Origin: an uncultured Oscillibacter sp.
GTDB lineage: Bacteria; Bacillota; Clostridia; Oscillospirales; Oscillospiraceae
Direction of reading: 5' to 3'
NCBI GenBank assembly: GCA_934574045.1
Contig: CAKTMK010000006.1
Span: 1-64,000, forward strand
DNA: 64,000 nucleotides
Under the pieces are notes generated by a model that had not been told where the DNA came from, ran no database searches, and worked only from the letters and a program-made list of their open reading frames with translations. The translations under genes were made by a program, and so were the position numbers. Shown here in pieces: positions 1-7,776 of this stretch (within the stretch, counting starts at the first letter, position 1; every line of letters starts with the position of its first letter).

Positions 1-779
1 AAGCTGTACCGCAGGGCCGTCATGAAGTTGAGCAGAAAGCCGTTGGCCTGCGTTTTCCACTGCTGCGCCCAGATGCCCACGGTGGGCAGCAGCGGTGTGC
101 AGAAAAACGCGTACAGAAACACCAGCATCGCAGCCCACGAGCCGACTACCGTTCCCCGGCGCAGATGCTGGCGGCCCTTGGGTTGCCGGGGCGGGAGCGC
201 CAGCAGCAGCAGATAGCCCGCCAGAATGGCCGCCGCGATCCAGATATTCCGGTCCGGCGTGTAATCATAGCTGGCGGCCACGTTGGCCGCGGTCCCCAGC
301 GTCATCAGATCCACCGGAAAGATGATCCGCCCCCGGAAGGCCAGCACATAGTGGTTGGCAAGGCCGAACAGGAAGCACAGCGTCACCGCCAGCGCCGCCC
401 CAGCCTTGGGCCGCCCCGTCAGCAGGCGGGCCAGCCAGAAGATCAGATAGTACCACGCGGCGGAAAACAGGAGCTGCGTGCCGTTGAGCGCGGTGAACGG
501 GTCGTTTTCGTTGAGATATTCCACGCAAAGATACGCGATCCACGGTCCCAGCAGGAACAGGAGCCGCGCGGGCGTGCGGGGATCGAAGATCCAGCCGCGC
601 AGCCGGCGGCGCAGGCGGGAGGGCTTTTTCTCCGGCGCGGCTGTTTCCGGCGCGTCCGTCTCCGGTACGGCGCCGTCCGGGGGCGCGGCGCTCTCCGGCG
701 GGAGCGCCGCCGGGGCGTCCTCCGGGCGGGCGGCGGCACGCGCCGCTTCGGTCTGCGGTGTCAGGGGTTCGGTCTGCAA
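1..779 (-). CDS. LTA synthase-family membrane phosphoglycerol transferase, N-terminal part (cut by left edge)
   Basis: The visible 259 codons start at a TTG with AAAGGAG 8 nt upstream. Residues 1-60 form a Pro/Ala/Glu-rich cytoplasmic tail ending in a basic RLRRRLR patch. Hydrophobic segments follow at about 72-90, 103-120, 128-143, 180-196 and 212-228. Residues 143-171 (NHYVLAFRG, then PVDLMTLGTAANVA and a Tyr) match the linker typical of clostridial LTA-synthase/sulfatase-like enzymes, which transfer glycerol-phosphate on the outer face of the membrane. The sulfatase-fold catalytic domain lies outside the window, so enzyme activity cannot be confirmed. Downstream partners are not visible. 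The family call rests on membrane layout and this motif only. Confidence 0.7.
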   Translation of the reverse strand, partial: MQTEPLTPQTEAARAAARPEDAPAALPPESAAPPDGAVPETDAPETAAPEKKPSRLRRRLRGWIFDPRTPARLLFLLGPWIAYLCVEYLNENDPFTALNGTQLLFSAAWYYLIFWLARLLTGRPKAGAALAVTLCFLFGLANHYVLAFRGRIIFPVDLMTLGTAANVAASYDYTPDRNIWIAAAILAGYLLLLALPPRQPKGRQHLRRGTVVGSWAAMLVFLYAFFCTPLLPTVGIWAQQWKTQANGFLLNFMTALRYS

Positions 780-846
780 GGGATACGCTCCTTTCGTGGA
801 AAAACGGCAGGCGGCTCTTGCGCCGCCTGCCGTACAGGTCCTTATG

Positions 847-1470
847 TCACTTATGCAGCAGGGGGGACAGCGGCTTATAGATCAGGAAGCACAGCGCCAC
901 GTCCAGCAGTCCCTTCATGAAGGTGAACGGCATATTGAACGTGATCAGGCAGTCCAGCAGTCCGTTGGCGGAGGGGCGGATGGCCTGATACATCCCGATG
1001 ACGGCGTCGATGGGCATAAACTTGGTGTAGATGGGGTAGATCAGATAGTAATTCACCGGCACGGACAGGGCCGCCATGGCCGCCGCGCCCACCAGCGCAC
1101 CGATCAGCGCGCCCTTGCGGCTCTTATGGTTCTGAAACCGCTGGTAGATCAGGCCCGCCAGCCCCGTGAAGATGGCGCCGAGCATGAAGTTGCTCAGCTC
1201 GCCCACACAGCCCGTGCTGGTGCGCAGGCAGTTGATGAGGTTCTTCACCAGACAGACGGCCACGCCGTACCACGGGCCGATGCTGAACGAGGCCAGCAGG
1301 GCGGGCAACTCGGAAATGTCCATCTTGATGAACGCGGGCATGAACGGCACGGAGAAATCCACGAACATCAGCACCGCCGCCACCGCGCTGAGCATGGCGG
1401 TCACGGTGATGCGGTGGGTCCGGGATCTGGCCGCCGCGCGGCCATTGGCTGTGGTTTCCAGTTGAGACAT
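847..1470 (-). CDS. ribU: ECF transporter S component for riboflavin (RibU)
   Basis: This 207-residue membrane protein has about six hydrophobic segments and is the substrate-binding subunit of an energy-coupling-factor importer. It would dock on the shared EcfA/A'/T module, which is not in this window. Family features visible are the short cytoplasmic N-terminus with a basic cluster, then a run of small hydrophobic residues, and the segment around residues 50-75 (FMPAFIKMDISELPALLASF), typical of RibU-type S components. The ATG at 1470 is used because GGGAG lies about 10 nt upstream; an earlier in-frame ATG would fall inside the leader. The FMN riboswitch directly upstream supports flavin or riboflavin as substrate and FMN as the regulator. 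Confidence 0.9.
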   Translation of the reverse strand: MSQLETTANGRAAARSRTHRITVTAMLSAVAAVLMFVDFSVPFMPAFIKMDISELPALLASFSIGPWYGVAVCLVKNLINCLRTSTGCVGELSNFMLGAIFTGLAGLIYQRFQNHKSRKGALIGALVGAAAMAALSVPVNYYLIYPIYTKFMPIDAVIGMYQAIRPSANGLLDCLITFNMPFTFMKGLLDVALCFLIYKPLSPLLHK

Positions 1471-1494
1471 AAAAATACACTCCCTTTTCAGCTT

Positions 1495-1528
1495 GAAAAC
1501 ACCTTGAGTACGGAGTCTCCCCAAGGTG
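1495..1528 (-). terminator. Attenuator hairpin between FMN riboswitch and ribU
   Basis: On the minus strand CACCTTG pairs with CAAGGTG around an inner GGAG/CTCC stem and is followed by TTTTC. It sits between the riboswitch and the ribU start, where the expression platform is expected, so FMN binding probably favours this terminator. Confidence 0.7.
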
Positions 1529-1570
1529 AACAAGCAACAAAGGAGCGCACAAACGGCGCGGCTCTGCCGC

Positions 1571-1712
1571 AATGATCTTCTTCCATCCAGACTGTTGTCT
1601 CCGCGCCGGAGACTTCACTGTCGGTCCCGGAGTTTCACCGGGTCAGCGGCCATCCGATGGACGGCCGGTCGCGGACTTTACCGCCGGTGGGGAATCGCAC
1701 CCCGCCCTGAAG
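1571..1712 (-). promoter_or_regulatory. FMN riboswitch (RFN element)
   Basis: Read on the minus strand, the segment carries the conserved RFN blocks in order: CAGGGCGGGGTGCGATTCC, CACCGGCGGTAAAGTCCGCG, a variable helix with CCGTCCATCGGATGG, GGTGAAACTCCGGGACCGAC and AGTCTGGATGGAAGAAG. It precedes ribU by about 100 nt, with an attenuator hairpin between. Known FMN riboswitches in front of ribU reduce expression when FMN is plentiful. Confidence 0.95.
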
Positions 1713-1740
1713 ACGCGTATTCAGTTGCTTTCTGAAACGC

Positions 1741-1769
1741 ATTATAAGCCACTCCCTTTCAAAAATCAA
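1741..1769 (-). promoter_or_regulatory. Promoter of the FMN riboswitch/ribU transcript
   Basis: TTGATT, a 17-nt spacer and TATAAT on the minus strand, about 30 nt upstream of the first RFN helix. Confidence 0.8.
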
Positions 1770-1828
1770 GAGGAAAATCCATGCTCCGCCGCAAAAATAC
1801 AAAAAGGCGGAAAACTGTAAAATTTTGC

Positions 1829-1857
1829 TTTACAAATGAGAACGTCTGTTCTATAAT
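1829..1857 (+). promoter_or_regulatory. Promoter of SLOG gene-ispE
   Basis: TTTACA, a 17-nt spacer and a perfect TATAAT, about 50 nt before the ATG at 1910. It is divergent from the ribU promoter. Confidence 0.8.
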
Positions 1858-1909
1858 GGGAGATACTTCAGGGCCGCCTGCGGGGCGGGCCTGTCTTTGG
1901 GAGGGTGCG

Positions 1910-2425
1910 ATGCGAGGAAGACCGTCGGCCTGCTGCTTCACCGGCCACCGCCCCGGCAAGCTGCCGTGGGGCTATGCGGAGGACGATCCGCGCTGCATCG
2001 ACCTGAAGCGGCGGCTGCGCGACGCGGTGGAGACCGCCTACGCAGAGGGGTACTGCCACTTTCTGTGCGGCATGGCGCAGGGGTGCGACCTATACGCCTG
2101 CGAATGCGTGCTGGCCCTGCGGGACCGCCACCCGGAGGTGACGGTGGAGGCGGCGCTCCCCTGCCCCACGCAGGCAGACGCATGGCCCGCGCCCCAGCAG
2201 GTACGCTACCGCCGCCTGCTCTCCCGCTGCGATTATGAGACGATGGTCTCCGCCGCGTACAGCCCAAGCTGTATGCAGCGGCGGGACCGGTATATGGTGG
2301 ACCATGCGTCGCTGCTCATCGCCATGTTCGACGGCAGCGCCGGCGGCACGCGCTATACGGTGGAATACGCCATGCGGCGCGGCATTGACGTGGTGGACCT
2401 GCCCATCGTGGAGGAACGGAAATGA
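1910..2425 (+). CDS. SLOG/DUF1273-family Rossmann protein
   Basis: A 171-residue protein with CCFTGHRP near the N-terminus, an acidic basic-rich helix, CGMAQGCDLYA near residue 65, and MFDGSAGGTRYTVEYA near the C-terminus. These are the three nucleotide-binding-type loops of the SLOG superfamily (related to DprA/LOG; B. subtilis YoqJ/YpsA group). The biochemical role of this branch is not established; binding of a nucleotide or nucleotide-like ligand is inference. ATG at 1910 is chosen because GGGAGG lies just upstream and the GHRP motif then falls at the usual place. Its stop overlaps the ispE start as ATGA, so the two genes are translationally coupled. Confidence 0.85.
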   Translation: MRGRPSACCFTGHRPGKLPWGYAEDDPRCIDLKRRLRDAVETAYAEGYCHFLCGMAQGCDLYACECVLALRDRHPEVTVEAALPCPTQADAWPAPQQVRYRRLLSRCDYETMVSAAYSPSCMQRRDRYMVDHASLLIAMFDGSAGGTRYTVEYAMRRGIDVVDLPIVEERK

Positions 2426-3300
2426 AAGCACTGACGCTCAACGCCCCCGCCAAGCTGAACCTGACGCTGGACATTCTCCGCCGCAGGGCGGACGGGTATC
2501 ACGATCTGGAGATGGTGATGTTCTCCGTGGACCTGTGCGACCGGGTAACAGTGCGCCTGCGGGAGGACGGGAATATCCTCGTCCGCGCTCCGGGGACGGA
2601 CCTTCCCGCTGGCGAGGACAATCTGGCCGGAAAGGCCGCCCGTGCATTTTTCAATGAGACCGGCAGCACTCCGGGGGCGGACATCACGCTGGAAAAGCGC
2701 ATCCCGGCGCAGGCCGGGATGGGCGGCGGCAGCTCCGACGCGGCGGCGGTGCTCCGGGCGCTGCGGGCGCTGACCGCCCCGGCGCTCCCGCTCCGGCGGC
2801 TGGAGGAACTGGGCGCGCAGATCGGCAGCGACGTGCCCTACTGCGTCCACGGCGGGACCGTCCTCGCTCAGGGGCGGGGCGAACGGCTGACGGACTGGCC
2901 GGACGTTCCCCCCTGCGCCATCGTCGTGTGCAAGCCGGACTTCGGCCTGTCCACACCCGCCCTCTTCGGCCGGGTGCGGGTGGACGCGCTGGGTCCCCGC
3001 CCGGACCATGGGGCCATGCTGCGGGCGCTGCGGGCCGGGGACCTGAGCGCCGCCGCCGCGCAGGCAGTGAATGTCTTTGAGGAGGTCCTCACGCCCAAGG
3101 AGGGTGAAACGATCCACGCGATCCGGCGGCAGATGCTCGCCTGCGGCGCGTTGGCCGCGCGGATGACCGGCTCCGGGCCGACGGTGTTCGGCCTGTTCCG
3201 GCAGGCGGAGGACGCCGCCCGGGCGTTCAAGGCCCTGTGCCCCCGATTTTCCCAGACCTTTCTGACCCGTCCGCTGGCCGCGCCCGCTGGGGAGGTATAA
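2422..3300 (+). CDS. ispE: 4-diphosphocytidyl-2-C-methyl-D-erythritol kinase
   Basis: A 292-residue GHMP kinase. It phosphorylates the 2-hydroxyl of CDP-methylerythritol with ATP in the non-mevalonate isoprenoid pathway, in the cytosol. Diagnostic sequence includes APAKLNLTLDI with ADGYHDLEMVM at the N-terminus (substrate side), the glycine-rich ATP loop AGMGGGSSDAAA near residue 97, GSDVPYCVHGG near 138, and the C-terminal ARMTGSGPTVFGLF near 250. Length is normal for IspE. It overlaps the upstream SLOG gene by 4 nt and is followed by spoIIR, a neighbour also seen in other clostridia. Confidence 0.96.
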   Translation: MKALTLNAPAKLNLTLDILRRRADGYHDLEMVMFSVDLCDRVTVRLREDGNILVRAPGTDLPAGEDNLAGKAARAFFNETGSTPGADITLEKRIPAQAGMGGGSSDAAAVLRALRALTAPALPLRRLEELGAQIGSDVPYCVHGGTVLAQGRGERLTDWPDVPPCAIVVCKPDFGLSTPALFGRVRVDALGPRPDHGAMLRALRAGDLSAAAAQAVNVFEEVLTPKEGETIHAIRRQMLACGALAARMTGSGPTVFGLFRQAEDAARAFKALCPRFSQTFLTRPLAAPAGEV

Positions 3301-3321
3301 TTTTTCCCGGACCTGTCCAGA

Positions 3322-3378
3322 CTTTTCCTGTGGCCAAACGGCCCGTACATCGCCCGCCTTGGGCGGGCACAGGAAAAG
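3322..3378 (+). promoter_or_regulatory. Long inverted repeat in the spoIIR leader
   Basis: CTTTTCCTGTG at 3322-3332 pairs perfectly with CACAGGAAAAG at 3368-3378, and between them GCCCGCC (3352-3358) pairs with GGCGGGC (3362-3368). The only purine-rich ribosome-binding stretch before spoIIR (AGGAAAAGGA) lies in the 3' arm, so the fold could hide it. No U-run follows, so it is unlikely to be a simple terminator. Confidence 0.5.
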
Positions 3379-3393
3379 GACGGTAACGTAACG

Positions 3394-4041
3394 ATGGTAT
3401 GTACAACAAAGCGGCGGAGCCGCCGGACGCGCCGCGTTCTGGAGCTGGCGCTGGGGCTGGGCCTTGCCGCCGCGCTGATCTGGGGCAACATCTCCCTCCA
3501 CCGCCAGCAGGCGCTGGCGGACCGGGTGGTACGTCTGCACATTCTGGCCAATTCGGACTCCGAGGAGGATCAGGCGCTGAAGCTGCAGGTCCGGGACCGC
3601 GTTCTGGACCGCGCTGCGGAGATCCTGACGGAGTCGGCGGACCGGGCGGCGGCGGAGCGCGCCCTGCGCGCCGCGCTGCCGGAGCTGGAGAGCCTTGCGG
3701 CGGACGAGATTGCCCTGCGGGGCTATGACTACCCCGTGACGGCGGAGCTGGCCGACACGGCGTTCCCCACTCGGGAATACGACGGCTTTGCCCTTCCCGC
3801 CGGGCGGTATCTGGCGCTGCGGCTGGTCATCGGCGCGGGCGAGGGGCATAACTGGTGGTGCGTGGTGTTTCCTCCGCTGTGCACCGCCGTCTCCTCCGAC
3901 CTTGCCCAGACGGCCATGGCCGCCGGCCTAACCGAGGACGACGTGCAGCTCATCACGGAGTCGGAGAGCGGCTACGTGCTGAAGTTCAAGTCCATCGAGC
4001 TTTGGGAGTCCCTCCGGGCGCGGCTGGCTCCGGAGGAGTGA
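3394..4041 (+). CDS. spoIIR: Stage II sporulation protein R
   Basis: A 215-residue secreted signalling protein. In model spore formers SpoIIR is made in the forespore under sigma-F and activates the mother-cell protease SpoIIGA, which processes pro-sigma-E. The sequence has a basic N-terminus, one hydrophobic segment at about 17-34, then the family hallmark VVRLHILANSDSEEDQALKLQVRD at about 46-69 and the core GHNWWCVVFPPLC near 150. Length matches the family. The purine-rich stretch is about 13 nt from the ATG, longer than usual, and lies in a strong leader hairpin. No sigma-F promoter was identified with confidence. Confidence 0.95.
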   Translation: MVCTTKRRSRRTRRVLELALGLGLAAALIWGNISLHRQQALADRVVRLHILANSDSEEDQALKLQVRDRVLDRAAEILTESADRAAAERALRAALPELESLAADEIALRGYDYPVTAELADTAFPTREYDGFALPAGRYLALRLVIGAGEGHNWWCVVFPPLCTAVSSDLAQTAMAAGLTEDDVQLITESESGYVLKFKSIELWESLRARLAPEE

Positions 4042-4580
4042 GCCGCCTGTCGGATGTGGCCGCCGGAACGCGTCTTTTCCCCCGCGCCGCATATCGTCTC
4101 CTCTGTCGTTCCGCACTCTTGCGGCAGCAGACATCCGCGAAAGCAAAGCCAACCGTCTGCCAAGCCGAGGGCAGGCCGCCCGTGCAAGCGAAGCAGATGC
4201 CTGCAGCGATGGGCTGCCGCCCCGCGCCGTTCCGCGCGCTGCCCGCATTCCCAGCCGGATATGACCGCGGCTCGTCCAAAAACATATCCCCCGTCCAAAC
4301 GGCCGAAAGACAATACGCAGACCCGCCCGACGGAGCAAGTGCTCCGCCGGGCGGGTCTGTACATTTTTCTCTGCTCGCTTTCCGGCGCGATATCCGGCGA
4401 TACGGCGAAGCTGTTCGGGCGTTCTGCCCGCGCCGCGCATCATTTCTCTGCCATTGCGCACATACTGCACTTTCAGCGGAAAAGCTGCTCACGAGGGCGA
4501 AACAGCCGCTTGCTGAAGCCGGAACATCCGTCCGCAGCCCCCGTCTCCGGGGTACCGCCCGCTGTCGAGGACAGCGGCGC
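4042..4580. other. Non-coding stretch between convergent spoIIR and the chemoreceptor gene
   Basis: Here 539 bases carry no credible gene. Reading frames exist but lack ribosome-binding sites and resemble no protein. The only clear element is a strong hairpin at 4321-4356. The minus-strand text around 4380-4440 resembles GC-rich filler seen in intergenic regions of related genomes, so a dispersed repeat is possible, but this cannot be shown from one copy. Confidence 0.4.
4321..4369 (+). terminator. Strong hairpin terminator downstream of spoIIR
   Basis: ACCCGCCCG with CGGAGCA pairs with GCTCCG and CGGGCGGGT around a short loop. The plus strand then reads CTGTACATTTTTC. It is 280 nt past the spoIIR stop, so it may end a long 3' tail or a separate transcript. 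Confidence 0.6.
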
Positions 4581-6680
4581 TCAGCTCTTTTTCAGCTGGA
4601 AGCGGCTGACCAGCTCGCGCAGCGTCTGCGCCTGAGCGGACAACTCCTCGCTGGACGCAGCGGTCTCCTGCGCCGTGGCGCTGTTGGTCTGCACCACGTG
4701 GGAGATCTGCTCCACGCCCGCGGCCACCTGTGTGATGGAGTTTGCCTGCTGGTCGGTGGCCCGCTCGATCTGATCGACGGACCCGGTGACGGCCTTGATA
4801 TTGTGCGCGGTGGAATCCAGCGAAGCCGCCGTCTCGTCCACCAGCGCGCTCCCGCGCTGAACCGCCTGCGTGGACGCCTGGATCAGCGCGGCGGTATTCT
4901 TGGCCGCCTCGGCAGACTTGCCCGCGAGGTTGCGCACCTCGTCCGCCACCACGGCGAAGCCCTTGCCCGCCGTACCGGCCCGGGCGGCCTCCACGGCGGC
5001 GTTCAGCGCCAGAATGTTGGTCTGGAACGCGATGTCCTCAATGGTCTTGATGATCTTGCCAATCTGCTTGGACTGCTCGTCGATGTCGTTCATGGCGGAG
5101 ATGAGCTGCTGCATCCGCTCGTTGCTCTCGGTCACGCGGCTCGCTGCGGCGCCCATGTCGCCGCTGACGCGGCGGAAATCCTCTGCATTGGCCTTCACCT
5201 GATGGGACAGGTCCTCGATGGTGGCGGACAGCTCCTCCACCGCGGAGGCCTGATCCGACGCGCCGCGGGAGAGCGTCTGCGCGCCGGAGGCAAACTGCTC
5301 GGCGTGGGCCGTGACCTGATCGGACGCCTCGTCGATGCGGGAAAGCGTGTCGTTCATGGACACGGAGATATTCTCCAGCGCGGCCTTGATGCTCTGGAAC
5401 TCGCCCTGATACTCCCGGGTGAGGGTGAAATCCAGCTGGCCGTCTGCGATCTGATTAAGGACGGCGGTGATCTCGCCGATGTACTCCACGTAGTCGTGGA
5501 GGCGGCTGACCGTCTTGCCGAAATTGGCGGCCAGCGTGCCAAACTCGTCGCCGGAGCGGTGATCCAGCTCGGCGCTCAGGTCGCCGTCTGCAATGCGGCG
5601 GGCCACCGCGTCCAGCTTCTTCACCGGGACGATGACGACCCGGCGGATCAGGAAGAACACCAGCGCCACCATCACCACGATCGCCACGACGGAGATGACC
5701 GCCAGCAGCGCCGTCAGAGACTGCATATCCTGCAGGATCTCCGCCCGGGGCACGTACGTCACCGCGATCCACGCGCAGTCCGGCACCTGCTCCACGGCAA
5801 GGCAGATGTCCTGCCCGCCGGAACGGCAGGTCTGAAGACCGAAGCTGCCGCTTGCGATCCACTGCGCCGCCTGCGCATAGAGGGACCCGGCAGGCTGGTC
5901 GGAGAGATACGTGCCCACCAGAGAGTCATCCTGATGTCCGATAATCATGCCGGTATTCCCGTCGATCAGGAACGCGCCGCCGGTCTTTTCGATCCGCACG
6001 TCCCGGACGATGCCGGAGATGGCATCCAGCCGGATCTCCGCCGCGGCCACGCCGCGGGTGCCGCCGCTCTTGTAGTGCAGCGCCGCCGAGGCGCTGACCA
6101 CGTTGCTGCCGGAGTTTTCATCCAGAAACGCCGAGCCGATAATAAAGCTGTTGGAAAGCAGGCCCTCCTGATACCAGACCGTGCCCTCCGCGCCCTTTCC
6201 GGCGCTGGCCGGACGGCTGCTGTGAACATAGTCGCCGGCGGTGGTGACGAAATAGATGCCGTCCGGGAACGCGTCGTTCCGCCCGGCGGTGTGGGCCACA
6301 TAGGACCGCTCCTGCTCCGGCGTCATGGAGAGATACTCCAGCGCGTCCCGTTCCGCGTCCAGCGTGGCCACGATGTCGTTCATCCAGGCGTGGACCGTGC
6401 TGACCACGCTGGCGGTATTGGCCGTGAGCAGCGCGTCGCTCTTTTCCAGCAGGATGCGGGACGTGGCCGCCTGAACCGAGATCAGGATGCCGGCGATGAC
6501 CACGATGATGAGCGGGATCATCACGCCCAGCAGCTTTCCCTGCACGCCCATGCTCCGCCCGCCGGACCGGCCGGGTCTGGCGCTCCGGGGGCTTTTCGGC
6601 GCGGCGCTCCCCTTCTTTTTCCGGAGGTGAAATTTGAACTTGGGACTGCCCGTTTTTTCCTTCCCGGCGGATGTGACCAT
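4581..6680 (-). CDS. Methyl-accepting chemotaxis protein (dCache-type sensor)
   Basis: A 699-residue receptor. Residues 1-43 are basic and cytoplasmic; TM1 is about 50-70. A roughly 270-residue extracellular sensor follows, with the FPDGIYFVTTAGDY and GGAFLIDGNTGMIIGHQ motifs of double-Cache (dCache_1) domains. TM2 is about 345-367, then HAMP (VPVKKLDAVARRIADGDLSAEL) and a second HAMP-like stretch. The long signalling coiled coil has its hairpin tip at EDIAFQTNILALNAAVEAAR, where CheA/CheW bind. The ligand is unknown; dCache sensors often bind amino acids or other small molecules. No che or flagellar genes are nearby, so it is an orphan receptor. Confidence 0.94.
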   Translation of the reverse strand: MVTSAGKEKTGSPKFKFHLRKKKGSAAPKSPRSARPGRSGGRSMGVQGKLLGVMIPLIIVVIAGILISVQAATSRILLEKSDALLTANTASVVSTVHAWMNDIVATLDAERDALEYLSMTPEQERSYVAHTAGRNDAFPDGIYFVTTAGDYVHSSRPASAGKGAEGTVWYQEGLLSNSFIIGSAFLDENSGSNVVSASAALHYKSGGTRGVAAAEIRLDAISGIVRDVRIEKTGGAFLIDGNTGMIIGHQDDSLVGTYLSDQPAGSLYAQAAQWIASGSFGLQTCRSGGQDICLAVEQVPDCAWIAVTYVPRAEILQDMQSLTALLAVISVVAIVVMVALVFFLIRRVVIVPVKKLDAVARRIADGDLSAELDHRSGDEFGTLAANFGKTVSRLHDYVEYIGEITAVLNQIADGQLDFTLTREYQGEFQSIKAALENISVSMNDTLSRIDEASDQVTAHAEQFASGAQTLSRGASDQASAVEELSATIEDLSHQVKANAEDFRRVSGDMGAAASRVTESNERMQQLISAMNDIDEQSKQIGKIIKTIEDIAFQTNILALNAAVEAARAGTAGKGFAVVADEVRNLAGKSAEAAKNTAALIQASTQAVQRGSALVDETAASLDSTAHNIKAVTGSVDQIERATDQQANSITQVAAGVEQISHVVQTNSATAQETAASSEELSAQAQTLRELVSRFQLKKS

Positions 6681-6831
6681 TGCTCCCGCTCCCTTTCCTC
6701 TCTGATTCTAGGATTCTAGCCGCTTCTCCGCAGGCCGCGTGTCCGTCCTCTGCGTACGTTTCCGCTGATTTTTCACGTACGCTGCACACGGTCTGATGAA
6801 ATTTTAGAAAAACAAATACAAAGCCACATTT

Positions 6832-6860
6832 ATTATAGTCATTGTGCATCAGAAATACAA
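6832..6860 (-). promoter_or_regulatory. Promoter of the chemoreceptor gene
   Basis: TTGTAT, 17 nt, TATAAT on the minus strand, in an AT-rich patch about 150 nt before the start codon. Confidence 0.7.
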
Positions 6861-6926
6861 GGAGATTCTACAAAATTTTTCAGTCCTTTCCACAATCTTC
6901 AAGAACCAAAACATGGGCGCACGCGC

Positions 6927-6957
6927 AAAAAAACGCGCCGCCCCTATCGGGCGGCGC
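6927..6957 (-). terminator. Intrinsic terminator whose loop contains the stop codon of the 59-aa gene
   Basis: On the minus strand GCGCCGCCC pairs with GGGCGGCGC and is followed by seven T. The TAG stop of the preceding gene lies in the loop, so the last sense codons form the 5' arm. Confidence 0.85.
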
Positions 6958-7123
6958 GCATCCGCGCGACCAGCGCTTCCATCTGCTCCGCAGGCGTATC
7001 CTGTATGGTCAGGAGAAGCCGCCTGCGCTGCTCGGGCGAATACCCGTCGTAGATCCGCGCGGCCTCCGCATCCTCCCGCAGCAGCGCGCCGAACGCCATG
7101 GCTGCCGCGATCCCGCTGTCCAT
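6944..7123 (-). CDS. Small helical protein, 59 residues, paralogue-like to the one at 9582-9761
   Basis: I do not recognise an assigned function. The ATG at 7123 has GAGGTG 6 nt upstream; an ATG two codons earlier is too close to that site. The product has no signal or membrane segment and reads as two amphipathic helices around YSPEQRRRLL, ending in EQMEALVARMRAAR. The 59-residue gene at 9582 has the same length, a matching GAGGTGAT-type ribosome site and the same helix-turn-helix-like spacing (LPEAEKQAV, then KTEMRAYLQ). Similar short proteins are common and unassigned in clostridia. It is the last gene of its strand run and ends in a terminator. Confidence 0.65.
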   Translation of the reverse strand: MDSGIAAAMAFGALLREDAEAARIYDGYSPEQRRRLLLTIQDTPAEQMEALVARMRAAR

Positions 7124-7301
7124 CCGCATCACCTCGCTGCCAGTATGCCCAGCCGCCGGAAAAAGTATGCGTCCGGGCATGAGGCTGCCCCCGGACGGCG
7201 GGAAATCCGTCCGAGGGCGTGGAAAAAAGGAGGCTTGGGGAAATGTAAGTCAGGAAATAGGAGGGTTTGACAAAAGGTCTGTCGGGAGGGGGCGGGTCAG
7301 A

Positions 7302-7733
7302 TCACCACGCGGCCAGACGGCGGCCCAGATCGCGGCAGGACTCCTGCATGGCGTCGTCCGGCGCCTCGTTGGCCATCAGGCCGTTCTCGTCCAGCAGGTT
7401 GGCGCCCGCGTTGTCGCAGCGGCTGCACCAGTCGCGCATCCACTGGCCGTCGCCCCAGCCGTAAGAGCCGAACAGGGCGATGTTCTTGCCGCTCAGGGAG
7501 CTTTCCAGCGCCTCGAAGGCAGGCTCGAACTCCGTCTCCTCCAGCTGCTCGCTGCCCATGGCGGGGCATCCGAACGCCACGGCGGAGAACTCGGAGAACC
7601 GGGCAGGAGAGAACTCGCCGATGCCCATCAGGACAGCCTCGCCGCCGGCGGCCTTGACGCCCTCCTCGATGCACTTGGCCATGGTCTCCGTGTTGCCGGT
7701 GCCGCTCCAGTAAACGATCGCGATCTTGCTCAT
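7302..7733 (-). CDS. Flavodoxin
   Basis: A 143-residue cytosolic FMN-binding electron carrier that can replace ferredoxin. The phosphate-binding loop WSGTGNTETMA sits at residues 8-18; later loops are FGCPAMGSEQLEE near 57 and LFGSYGWGDGQWMRDW near 88, with the aromatic residues that stack on the flavin. The start MSKIAIVYW is chosen because GAAAGGAAG lies about 10 nt upstream. It follows the DUF3793 gene with a 43-nt gap, in one operon behind a promoter with two metal-regulator-like boxes. That fits the known replacement of ferredoxin by flavodoxin under iron shortage, but here it is inference. Confidence 0.93.
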   Translation of the reverse strand: MSKIAIVYWSGTGNTETMAKCIEEGVKAAGGEAVLMGIGEFSPARFSEFSAVAFGCPAMGSEQLEETEFEPAFEALESSLSGKNIALFGSYGWGDGQWMRDWCSRCDNAGANLLDENGLMANEAPDDAMQESCRDLGRRLAAW

Positions 7734-7776
7734 AATGTGTGCTTCCTTTCTGCAATCAATGCTCAATATTCTTACT

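Noticed and set aside
4042..4580. Small protein frames on the minus strand between spoIIR and the chemoreceptor gene
   Set aside because: They lack ribosome sites and promoter support; all three frames look similarly random.
3855..6719. A very long plus-strand reading frame opposite the chemoreceptor gene
   Set aside because: It is the GC-rich antisense of a clear MCP, with Arg/His/Gly-heavy nonsense text and no ribosome site. The same applies to long frames opposite 25533-28177, 33488-35719, 48117-49634 and 54157-55893.
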